From Palsa-1150 sp036490515 (GTDB lineage: Bacteria; Myxococcota_A; Polyangia; Polyangiales; Polyangiaceae), in assembly GCA_036490515.1 (NCBI GenBank), contig DASXDU010000007.1, positions 248,001 to 312,000 on the forward strand: a stretch of DNA of 64,000 nucleotides, written 5' to 3'. How positions within the stretch are numbered: the stretch's first letter is position 1; every line of letters starts with the position of its first letter. Shown piece by piece: positions 54,516 to 64,000 of this stretch. Both the position numbers and the translations under genes were made by a program. A model generated the notes under the pieces. That model searched no databases. It saw only the letters and a program-made list of their open reading frames with translations, and was not told the origin of the DNA.

Positions 54516-54857
54516 GGGGAGGGGCCTGGGCGAGAACCCCCACGTCCAGTTTACATCGACCTCGCGCCCCCACGGACGGCGGGACGCCGCGAGGGGCCCG
54601 CTCGCCACTCGCCCGACGAAAAATTCTTCCCCAACCATTCCGCCCCCTTGGCCCCTCCACGATCACTTTTTTCTCTTCGAAACGGCGAAACGTCGAAACC
54701 CGCCGGACTGTCCCTATAGGAGGGACGAACAACGGCCCCTCTCCCGAGCGCGTGCGCGCAGGGAGGGACGGCGACAGGCACGCCCCCCGGGACCCGCTGG
54801 CCCCGGACCGGCCCGCCCATCGGCGGGGGTGCGCCCTCTCAGAAAGGAATAAGTACC
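54516..54857. other. Divergent promoter region of hsdR and downstream gene
   Basis: 342 bp. CGAAAC occurs three times at an exact 8-bp period (54678, 54686, 54694), followed by a small inverted repeat GTCCCT-N5-AGGGAC (54710-54726). They may be operator or promoter elements. No gene seen. Confidence 0.4.
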
Positions 54858-55511
54858 ATGTCTAGTACCACCACGACCTCGCAGCCCTCGAAGGCGACGG
54901 TCTTGGCGCAGCTGCAGGCGCTCGTTTCTGGCCTGCAGAAGCAGCTCCCCAACGGGACGTTTACGTTGGTGAGCACCGATTTCACGACGGTTACGCTGGT
55001 TCAGGCCCTCCAAGGTCTGATCTCGGCGCTGACCGCTGTGGACACGGTTCAGGCGAGCGTCAAGGCAGCGTTGGTCGCGTACTCCACGGAAACCACGAAG
55101 ATGGGACCGGTCGTTTCGGCCCTGAAGCGTGTGATCCGGGCGATGTACGCGAACGCGCCGGATACGCTGGCGTTGTTCGGACTCAAGCCTGCCAAGGCTC
55201 GGGCTCCGCGCACGGCAGCGCAGCTGGCCACCTCCGCGGCGAAGGCGAAGGCCACGCGCACAGCGCGCGGGACGACGTCCAAGAAGCAGAAGGCTTCCGT
55301 CTCGGGGAACGTGACTGGCGTGACGATCACCCCGATCGTCACTCCGGCTCTCGTTCCGGCCGACGCCGTGCCGAACGTCGCACCAGTGACCGCACAGCCG
55401 ACTGCTCCGCAGCCGGCTGCCGCGGCCCCGGCAGCGGCGCCGGCGATCGCTGCGGCACAGCCGGCGGTGGCTACCAGCAACGTGCCCCCCCCGGGACACG
55501 TCGGGCAGTAG
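54858..55511 (+). CDS. Conserved-looking protein with basic linker and Ala/Pro tail
   Basis: 217 residues from the ATG at 54858, with AAGGAAT upstream. A four-helix-like N-terminal domain (about 1-115) is followed by a basic segment KAKATRTARGTTSKKQKASV and then a long Ala/Pro/Val tail. I have an impression that related sequences with this TRxARGTxxKKQK block recur in other bacteria, but I cannot name a family. The basic block suggests nucleic-acid or polymer binding. Single gene, ending at a strong terminator. Confidence 0.65.
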   Translation: MSSTTTTSQPSKATVLAQLQALVSGLQKQLPNGTFTLVSTDFTTVTLVQALQGLISALTAVDTVQASVKAALVAYSTETTKMGPVVSALKRVIRAMYANAPDTLALFGLKPAKARAPRTAAQLATSAAKAKATRTARGTTSKKQKASVSGNVTGVTITPIVTPALVPADAVPNVAPVTAQPTAPQPAAAAPAAAPAIAAAQPAVATSNVPPPGHVGQ

Positions 55512-55584
55512 TCGTCGCCACGTAGCGCGCCGCCGCAGGGTGAGGGGCCTGAGCAACCCCTTCCCGCACCGGCGGACGCGCTGA

Positions 55585-55642
55585 TAAAGAGGGTCCGAGG
55601 GGCGCCAAGTTGACGGGCGCTCCTCGGGCCCTCGCTCTTTTT
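55585..55642 (+). terminator. Intrinsic terminator
   Basis: AAAGAGGGTCCGAGGGGCGCC pairs, with a few mismatches, with GGGCGCTCCTCGGGCCCTCGCTCTTT across an 8-base loop, and the right arm ends in a T-run. It lies about 75 bp after the stop at 55511. The clearest Rho-independent terminator in the window. Confidence 0.75.
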
Positions 55643-58600
55643 CTACACATTCGACACCCACCACCAAGGGGGACGATTGGACGCATTCACGTCGAGCGGG
55701 TTTTATCTCGGAACGGATCGGCTGGGCCGCGCGCTCACCGACGACGAGAAGAAGCGCCTCGCGCTCGTGCTCCGCGAGCACGACTTCGTCGGCTGCAGCA
55801 GCGTCGCGCTCCGCTTCGCGTTCAAGCTGACGCGGGGGCACGGCGGCGCGCGCGACCTCGTGGGCCGCGTGAACCTGCGGCTCGTGAGGACGGGCTGGGA
55901 CCCGAACGTCGTCGAGCTGAGGAAGCGGCTCTGCCGCCTCGTCTGGTCCGAGCACACCCACCAGATCGAAGAAGACGCCGTCACCCGCCGCGCCGAGGAG
56001 CTCCACATCCGCGAGGAGGCGATCCACGGCTACCAGCACCAGGCCGCGGCCGCGCGGGGCGACCCCCTCAAGCCACACACGATCGCCAGGAGCGCCGACG
56101 AGCGGGGCGCACCCATCGCGCCTTCGTACGAGATGATGCTCGAGCGGCAGGACGGGGAGCGCCAGGACGAGGCGCGCGCCTACGCGTTCCTCGAGGAGCA
56201 GCGCGCGAGCCTCGCGGCCCTGCGCGCTGGGTTCGTGAAGAAGAAGGACCGCGTGAACGTCGCGTACCTGGACCTCTGGATGAAGGGCGTGACCGAGGTG
56301 GCGGAGATGGTGAAGCAGAGCCCTCACTCCGCCGAGGACTTCTACGCGGCGCAGAAGCGCCGCCAGCGCGCCGTCGGCAAGCTGCTCGCCGCGAAGGGCG
56401 GGCCCGCCGTCGAAGGCGCCGACGACGACGACGAGGAGAACGTGTGATGTCCAAGAGGAACCGTGACGAGGAGCTCTGGGAAGAGCTCCTGGACGAGGCG
56501 GGCGAGGCGCTCATCGAGGAGGCAGCCGCCGTCAGCGTGGAGCAGGCCGAGAAGGAGCTCGCCGAGGCGGGCTTCGACGTCGCGGCCGAGCGCGCGCGCG
56601 CCGAAGCGTTCCTCCTCTGGCTCGAAGGAACCCCGGTCCCGGCCGTTCCCTCCCCGCCCAAGTAGCCCCCACGGCCGACGCGGGCGTGAGCCCCCCCTCG
56701 CCTACTTCGGCGACACCCTCATCACGCTGCCGTCGGCGTTCACCCACGTGACGCTCGTGTCGTCGACCGCCAGCGCCGACGGGCTGCTCTGCAGCCCCGC
56801 GACGAGCGTCGTCTCCGCACCCGTCGCGATGGTCAGCTTCTGCAGGCTCCACGCGCACGCCTGCGTACCGGGGTCGGTCGTCGGGCAGCTCAGCTCCATC
56901 CAGTAGACGCTCGAGCCGTCCACGGCGAGGCCCACGGCCGAATTCCGCACGCCGCCGAGAACGCTGGCCGGGGCGCTGCCGTCGACCGGCACGCTCAGCA
57001 GCGGGACGATCTCGTCGATCGCGTCGAGGGCGTAGCAGTAGAGAGTCCCCGCCACGACGACGAAGGTCGCGACGCTGTCAGGACCCGTGGGCGCCTGGGC
57101 CAGCGTGGTCGGCGTCCCCCCGCCGAGCGGCACCTTCTCGATCCAGCCGCCGGCGCTCGCCCAGTAGACGCTCGTCGCGTCCACCGCGATCCCGCCGAAG
57201 GGCATCGCCTGCGGGCCGGTGTCCGCCGGCACGAGCGTGACGGGTGAACCGCCGGAGAGGGCCACCTTCTGGATGCTGCCGCCCTTGTCGTTGCCGCCGT
57301 TGGTCCAGTAGACGCTCGTCGCGTCGACGGCGACGGCCACGGGCGAGTCCAGCCCGGCCGCGAGGGTCGTGGTCGCACCGCCCCCGAGGGGAGCGGCGAG
57401 CACGCTGCCCGCTTCGAACCCGTTCACCCAGTAGACGTTCGTCGCGTCGGCGGCGATCGCCGACAGGCTCGATTGCCCGCTCGCGACCGTCGTCGGCGCG
57501 CCTCCGCACGACGCCAGCATCGACACCGTGCCGCTGTCGTCCCCCCCACCTCCCCAGCCCCAGATCACCCGCCCACCCTCGACAACCACCCCGCCCGGCG
57601 TCCCCAGCACCGACGGATCCACCGGGGCAACCAGCGTGACGGGAACCCCGGTCGACGCGCAGCCGCCCGGATCGCCCGCCGCGCCCTGCGACGCCGTCTC
57701 GCCGCCGCACGCCATCCCCCCGCCCATCGCGCAAAGAACGAGCGCCCGCATCGCATACTGGCGAATCGCCCGCCGCCCCCCGTCCCCACTTTCCTCTGTT
57801 GCGCGCATGCCCGGTCCTTACGCCCCGGCCCCGCGACTGCCCCCCATTGGCGCACGCACGAAAACGATTGGCGCGCGCACGAAACCCATCGCAGGACGAA
57901 ATGACCGTCGTCCCTCAACCACCTCAGAGCCCGGCCGTCGCGGGCGTGACCTACTTGAGGCCCAACCGCTTCGCGCGCTCGTGAAATGCCGCAATGTCCG
58001 CCGCGTACATCGAGATGGTCGAGTCGAACTGCACAGCGACCCGCCGCAGCCACGGCCCCGCGTCGCCCGGCGACAGCTCCTCGACGCGCACCACCTTCGC
58101 CATCGCCAGCCGGAACGTCGTCGTGTCGTCCGTGATGTAGAGCTGCAGCTTGATCGCGTCGCCGACCGCGATCTTCGTCGTCCGCACCAGGAGCAGCGCG
58201 CCCGACTCGCTCAGGTCGCGGATGATCGACGGCCGCTGCTCCCCGTCGGGGCGCTCCACGGATGCGGGGAAGCACGCCAGGTAGCGCTCGCCCACGCGCC
58301 GGTCGGACGGGGGAGCCGGGGGAACCGGGGGAACCGGATCGGACATGCGCACAGTCTACCGCAGTCGCGACCCCACGACCGCGTTCGACGTCGCGGCCTT
58401 CGCCAGGCGATCCCGGCGCCGCGCGAGCGACAGTCCCAGGAGCGCGAGGACCAGCGTCGCCGCCGCGCGGGACGACGCATCGCCGCCGCTCCCGCCGCTC
58501 CCGCTCCCGCCGCTCGCCGCCGAGCACCCCGAGCCCTGCCCCGAGTGCAGGTTCACGCCGCCCGCGTACGCGCCGCTTCCGCCCGTCTCGCCGTTGCCGC

Positions 58601-61600
58601 CGCTCCCGCTGCCGCTTCCGCTCCCGCTCCCGCCGCTGCTCGCGCCGCCCGACGACGATCCCGTCATCGAGCCTCCGTCGCCGGCCGGGCCCGACCCCGC
58701 GTCGCCGCCGCCCATCGGCGTCGACCCGTCCTCCGCGATCCACGAGCCGCCGGCCGCCGCGAACGTCTGCTGGAAGAGCGTCACGAACCCCGCGAGCGAC
58801 GTGTAGACGTGCCCGTAGTCGAGCGTGCAGTCCGACTCGCCGCGCGACACGATGCCCACGATCGCGCCCGTCGTCTCGTCGATCGCCGGGCCGCCCGAGT
58901 CGCCGTCGCACGTCGACTGCCCGAGCTCGAACTCGCTGCTCCCGAGGGGCGTCTCCGACGGCGAGATGGTCGAGCCCACGGCGAGGATCGCGAGGCCGTC
59001 CTTGCGGAAGCGCGTCCCGATCGGCTTGTTCTGGTCGTTCGCCCCGAAGCCCACCGCGCGCACCGTCTCGCCGGTCGTCACGGGGCTCGTCATGCGGACG
59101 CGCATCGGCGGCACCGACGTGATGGAGCGATCGAGCACGATGAGCGCCACGTCGAGGTTGCAGAGCGTCGTCCCCGCCATGTGGAAGATCGTGGCGGCGT
59201 TCGCGGAGACCGGCTCGTTCTGGTAGATCGACGGCCCGACGTAGACGTGGATGTCGGCCACGGGCTGGTCGTCGGCGAAGTCGGCGCCGTTGGTCGAGTT
59301 GCCGTCGTCGTCGCAGCCGATCTGCGCCTGCGCGGTCGCCGTGAGGGTGCTCACGCAGTGGCGGGCGGTGAGCACGACGTTGGGCGCGACGAGGGACCCC
59401 GAGCAGAGCGTGAACGTGGTGCCGCTCCCGATCTCGAGCGCGACCACGGACGCGTTCTGCTGGGCGTCGGAATCCGCCACGCCGCCGTAGATGGCCGAGG
59501 CGGTCGTGTCGGTAGGCTCGGGCGCGCCCGTGCCCACGCTGGCCGTGCACGCGGCGAGGAGGGGGGCAGCGGCGATCCAGGGGAAGGCGATCCAGGGCCT
59601 GCGGAGGAGGGCTCGGCGTGACATCGAGGGTTTCGCGCGCTTGGTGGCCGGGGCGGTCATCGGGCGGTCACCTGGATGCAACGCACTACACGCCGCGTGC
59701 CGGGCCCGTCGCGAGCCGCCGCGGCGGAGAGTGCTACCCTGCGCCTCGCCGTGGGGGCGTGACCCCCCTCGGACCCCATGCAGCGCGCCACCGCATTCGC
59801 CGCCGACCGGAGCGGCCCGTTCGCTCGCGTCACGGACGCGCTGGGCGCGGCGACCGACCGCCAGCTCGCGCTCCTCGTCGGCGCGCTCCTCTTCGTCCTC
59901 GCGGCGTGGCCGCTGCTTCTCGTCGACTACCCGCCGTTCCAGGATCTCCCCAACCACCTGGCCGCGGTCACCATCATCGAGCACCCGGCGCTCTACCCGG
60001 ACTTCGTCTTCAACGGCCTGCTCAAGACGAACTCCTCGCTCTACGCGTGGCTGCTCTTCCTCGGTCCGGCCATCGGCACGCGGCTCGCGGCGAAGCTCTT
60101 CGTCCTGCTCGTCCTCGCGCTCGGCGCCGTCGCGTACCCGCGGTTCGTCCTGTCGTTCGGCGGCCGCAAGCGGATGCTCGTGTCGGCGCTCTTCGCGTGG
60201 CCGATGGTGCACTCCTGGTTCGTCTCGACCGGGATGCTCGACTTCGCGATCGCCGTCCCGCTGGCGACGCTGCTCCTGGTCCTCCTGAACGCGCAGCGGC
60301 AGCGGGCGACGAACGCGCGCGCGCTCGTCCTGGCGGCGCTGGGGCTCCTCGTCTGGTACGCGCACGTCTTCCCGCTGCTCGTCGTGTTCCTGCTGGCCGG
60401 GGTGCACGTCGTGACGCGGCGGGGGTGGGCGGCGCGCTGGGGGGAGGCGAAGCTCCTGCTCGTGCCGTTCGCGCCGTCGGCGGTGCTCGTGGCGGGCTCG
60501 GTGTGGGCGCACGCGACCGAGCCGCAGGGCGCGATGACCGGCTTCGTGTCGCTGGGGCGCACGCTCCCGGCGTGGGAGCTCTTCTACAACCTGTGGGCGG
60601 AGTGGTTCTGGAGCTTCACGAAGCTCGAGATCCTGACGGTCGTCCCGTGCGTGGCCCTCGGCCTCTGGGCCATCTACCGCTCGCGCGACGAGGTCCCCTT
60701 CTTCGGGCCCCTCGCGATGGCGCTCCTCGCGGCGCTCTACGTGTTCACGCCGTACGTCGCCACCAACTGGTTTCACGTCAACTCGCGGTTCATCCCGTTC
60801 CTCTGGCTCGGGGCGCTCGCGCGCACGCCCGAGCGGCTGCCGCGGCGGTGGATGGCGTGGGGCCTGGTCGCGTGCGCGCTCGTCACGGCCGCGGGGATGG
60901 GCGTCGACTACCGGCGGCTCGACGCCGACCGCGCGCGCTTCACGGCGGGGATGAGCCACGTGCCCGAGGGGGCGACGCTCCTGCCGCTCGTCTTCCGCAG
61001 CAAGGGCTCGAGCGAGAACACGCGGAGCCTGCTGCACGCGTGGGGCTACTACGTCGTCGAGAAGCACACGAGCGCGCCGCTCCTCTTCGCGCACTCGAAG
61101 AGCTTCGCCCTCACGTACCGCGAGCCGCCCGACGTGCAGTTCAACCACCTCGTCCTCGAGAGCTTCGCGCCGTCGATGGGGAGCCCCGACTGGATGTGCG
61201 ATCTGCTGCGGTCGGGCGGCGTCGCCCTAAAGGACTGCGACGGCCAGTGGCAGGCGGCGTGGCGCGACTTCTGGGCCGAGGCCACGCCGCGCTTCGACCA
61301 CGTCCTTCTCTGGAGCGCCCCCGACGCGGTCCTCCCGTTCGTCCCGCCCGCGTACCACGTCGTCTTCAAGCGCGACGAGCTCACCATCCTCGAACGCCGC
61401 TGAGCTGACAGGGTCAGGGGAGTAGCCGCAGCTCGACGTCGATGCGGCGGCCGCCGCCGGCGGAGGGGAGGGCGAAGAAGGCCGTGCCGACGTCGCCCGA
61501 GAAGCTGCCGCCGCTCAGGGCGAAGACCTCGCCGTGCAGGCCGTCGTGGACGTCGTCGTGGCCCACGCGGGCGGTGACGCGCAGGTGGGTCGTCGCGCCG

Positions 61601-64000
61601 CGGGCCACGAAGGTGCGTGGCCGGAGGAGCGCGAGGGTGCGCTCGATGCCGCGGCGGAGGGCGTCCGAGGGGGCGCCGCCCACGTGCGAGCCGGTGAGGT
61701 GGCCGGTGTCGTCGATCGTGAGGAGCACGTCGGCGGTGCCGGCGCTCCCGAAGGGCACCGATCCCCAGACGCCGTCGGCGCTCGCGGTCTGCGGGAAGGC
61801 GCGCGTGAAGGTCGTGGCGAGGTCCGTCGCGAAGCGGACCCCGACGGCGCCGTAGAGAGAGGGCGGAGCGCCGGCCGCGGCCGCGTGCGAGGAGGCGGGC
61901 CGGTCCGCGGGCGACGCGTGCGCGGCGTGCGTTGCGAGCGCGGCGAGCGCGGCGAGAGTGGCCGGGTGCGCGGGAGGGGAGGGGCTCGCGCCGGGCGTCG
62001 GCGGCGTGGGCGGGGTCTCCTGCGTGTCGAGCGGCGTGTCCTCCGACGGCTCCGCGGGGGCGGGCGAGTCGGCCGGCGGCTCGACGTCGAGCGTCTCGCC
62101 GGCGAGCGTCTCGGTGGTCGGCTCGAAGGCGAGAGGCGTGGCGTCGTGCCGCGGCCGTGTGGCGCCCGCGCCGGCCACGAGGAAGAGGCCCGCGTGCACG
62201 GCCGCGCTGAACGCGGCGAAGGCGAGGAGCGGGGGCGTACGGACGCGGAGCACGGGAGGCTCCAGTTTGGCACCGCGGGAGCCGCGCAGCTTGGGTGTCG
62301 CCTCGCCGTGAGGCACGTTCGCCTCGCGCGCGGGGCCGGGAGAACGCGCAGCGTCACTCAGACTTGCGTTGCGCGGGGCACGTTCGTCGCTATGGTGCGT
62401 CTAGCGCGATGCACAGAACAGCCGGGACGGTCCTGCCCCTCTTCTCGCTACGGACGCGCCGGGACTGGGGCATCGGCCAGATCACCGACCTGCCGGCGTG
62501 CGCCGCCTGGGTCCGGCGCGCGGGGCAGCGCCTCCTCCAGATCCTCCCGCCGCAGGAGCTCTCGGCGGGCGAGACGAGCCCCTACGGCGCGCTGACGGCG
62601 TTCGGTCTCGACCCGATCTACGTCGACGTCGAGGCCATCGCGGATCTCGACGCGGCCGCGATCGACGGGGCCCTCGGGGCCGAGGGGAAGGCGACGCTCG
62701 ACCGCGTGCGCTCCGCGCCGAGCATCGACTACGAGGCGGTCCGCTCGCTCAAGACGCGCGCCGTGAAGGCGGCGTTCGAGCGCTTCCACGAGCGCGAGTG
62801 GGCGCGGGAGACGCCGCGGGCGAAGGCGCTCGCCGCGTTCCGCAAGCGCGAGGGCGCGTGGCTCGACGACCTGGCGCTCTACACGGTGCTCCGCGAGTCG
62901 CACGCGGGCTGGGGCTGGAGCACGTGGCCGGAAGGGGAGCGGGACCGCGACGAACGCGCGCTCGAGGCCGCGCGCACGCGCGACGGCAAGCGGCTCCTCG
63001 AGGTCGCGTACGTGCAGTGGACGCTCCTCGAGCAGTGGGACGCGGCGCGCGCGAAGATGCGCGAGCTCGGCGTGGAGCTCATGGGGGATCTCCCGTTCGT
63101 CGTCGGCGTCGAGAGCGCCGACGTGTGGTCGCACGCGTCGCAGTTCCAGATGCACCTGTCGCTCGGGGCGCCGCCGGACGCCTACTCGTCCGAGGGCCAG
63201 GACTGGGGCCTGCCTCCCTACGACTGGCTCGCGATGGAGGCCGACGATCTCGCGTGGATCCGGGCGCGGACCCGGCACGCGGCGCGCCTCTACGACCGCT
63301 TCCGGCTCGACCACGCGGTGGGCTACTTCCGCCAGTGGGTGAAGCGCCGCGAGGCGGGGGCTCGCGGGCACTTCGATCCGGAGGGGATGGACGCGCAGTG
63401 CGCCCGGGGCAGGCGCGTCCTCGGCGCCATCCTCGAGGAGGTCTCGCGCGGCAGCCAGGTCGAGCCTCCGCGCGCCCTGGCCGAGGACCTCGGCGTCATC
63501 CCGGACTTCGTGCGCCAGATCCTGCGGGAGCTCGGGATGCCCGGCTACCGCGTGCTCCCCTGGGAGAGGGACGACCACGGGTTCCGCGATCCGCACGCCT
63601 TCCCGGCGGAGAGCATCGTGTCGTGGAGCACGCACGACACGGCGCCGATCGTGTCGTGGTGGGGCGAGCTCCCCGAGTGGGACCGCGAGGCCCTCGCCAG
63701 GCGCGCGGGCGTCGACCCGTCGATGGACGAGCGCGCGCGCACCCTCGCCCTCCTCCGCGATCTCTACGGCGCGAGCTCGAACCTCGCGCTCGTCCTCGCC
63801 CAGGAGCTCCTCGGCCTGCCGGAGCGCATCAACACGCCCGCGACGGTGGGGGCGCAGAACTGGAGCTGGCGCCTTCCGCGGCCCATCGAGGACCTCGAGG
63901 CGGACGCCGGCGTCAGCGCGCGGCTCGAGGCGGTGCGAAGTCTCGTGGAGGCGTCGGGTCGATAGTCTGGCATAGTCGACCGCCTCTCGAGCGAGATGCA

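Overview
The window is 64 kb of uniformly high-GC, densely coded DNA. Many Cys-rich lipoproteins with low-complexity Gly/Ser/Asp linkers, a trypsin-like protease with a MYXO-CTERM-like tail (GC, helix, RRR), Hanks-type kinases, PilZ and FG-GAP proteins together point to a chromosome of a myxobacterium, most likely Polyangia/Sorangiineae-like. This is inference from protein style, not a database match. No rRNA, tRNA or CRISPR array was found.

Region 1 (1-25.5 kb) is ordinary myxobacterial chromosome: about ten secreted lipoproteins, a GH79-type glycosidase carrying FG-GAP repeats, and scattered enzymes (PhyH dioxygenase, SET-domain protein, PEP-mutase/isocitrate-lyase-like, methyltransferase, GST, Uma2 nuclease). 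An AbiE-like module is decayed (16.1-16.8 kb). The region ends with a large kinase/membrane/pseudokinase protein that looks internally duplicated (21.8-25.5 kb).

Region 2 (25.5-30.9 kb) is a toxin-antitoxin graveyard. It holds an intact Phd-type antitoxin/PIN toxin pair with a palindromic operator overlapping the kinase stop codon, two damaged MNT/HEPN modules sharing a 190-bp direct repeat, an apparent BrnTA pair, two VOC proteins and two copies of a coiled-coil gene. A dispersed ~85-100 bp element occurs three times in the window (7.3, 26.3 and 30.1 kb). Each time it places a start codon and basic N-terminal codons at the front of a gene.

Region 3 (31-39.5 kb) is the most unusual part. A minus-strand pair (GHKL ATPase plus STAS-like protein) and a plus-strand, translationally coupled three-gene cassette (small protein, KGGVGR-type ParA-like ATPase, second P-loop ATPase) diverge from a ~970-bp degenerate tandem array of about 46 units of 21 bp. 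The array fills essentially the whole divergent intergenic region. A second STAS-like paralogue and a two-gene unit with a PD-(D/E)XK-like nuclease follow.

Region 4 (39.5-54.5 kb) is accessory: small hypothetical genes, a DUF4145 protein, then a type I restriction-modification locus. hsdM-hsdS-PD-(D/E)XK nuclease-ASCH overlap as one operon. hsdR is separate, split off by a HEPN-like two-gene unit and a lipoprotein gene.

Region 5 (54.5-64 kb) returns to chromosome style: a conserved unknown protein with a strong terminator, a two-gene unit, a beta-propeller-like lipoprotein, PilZ, trypsin-like protease, a multi-spanning membrane protein, a TonB-like proline-rich protein, and MalQ at the right end.
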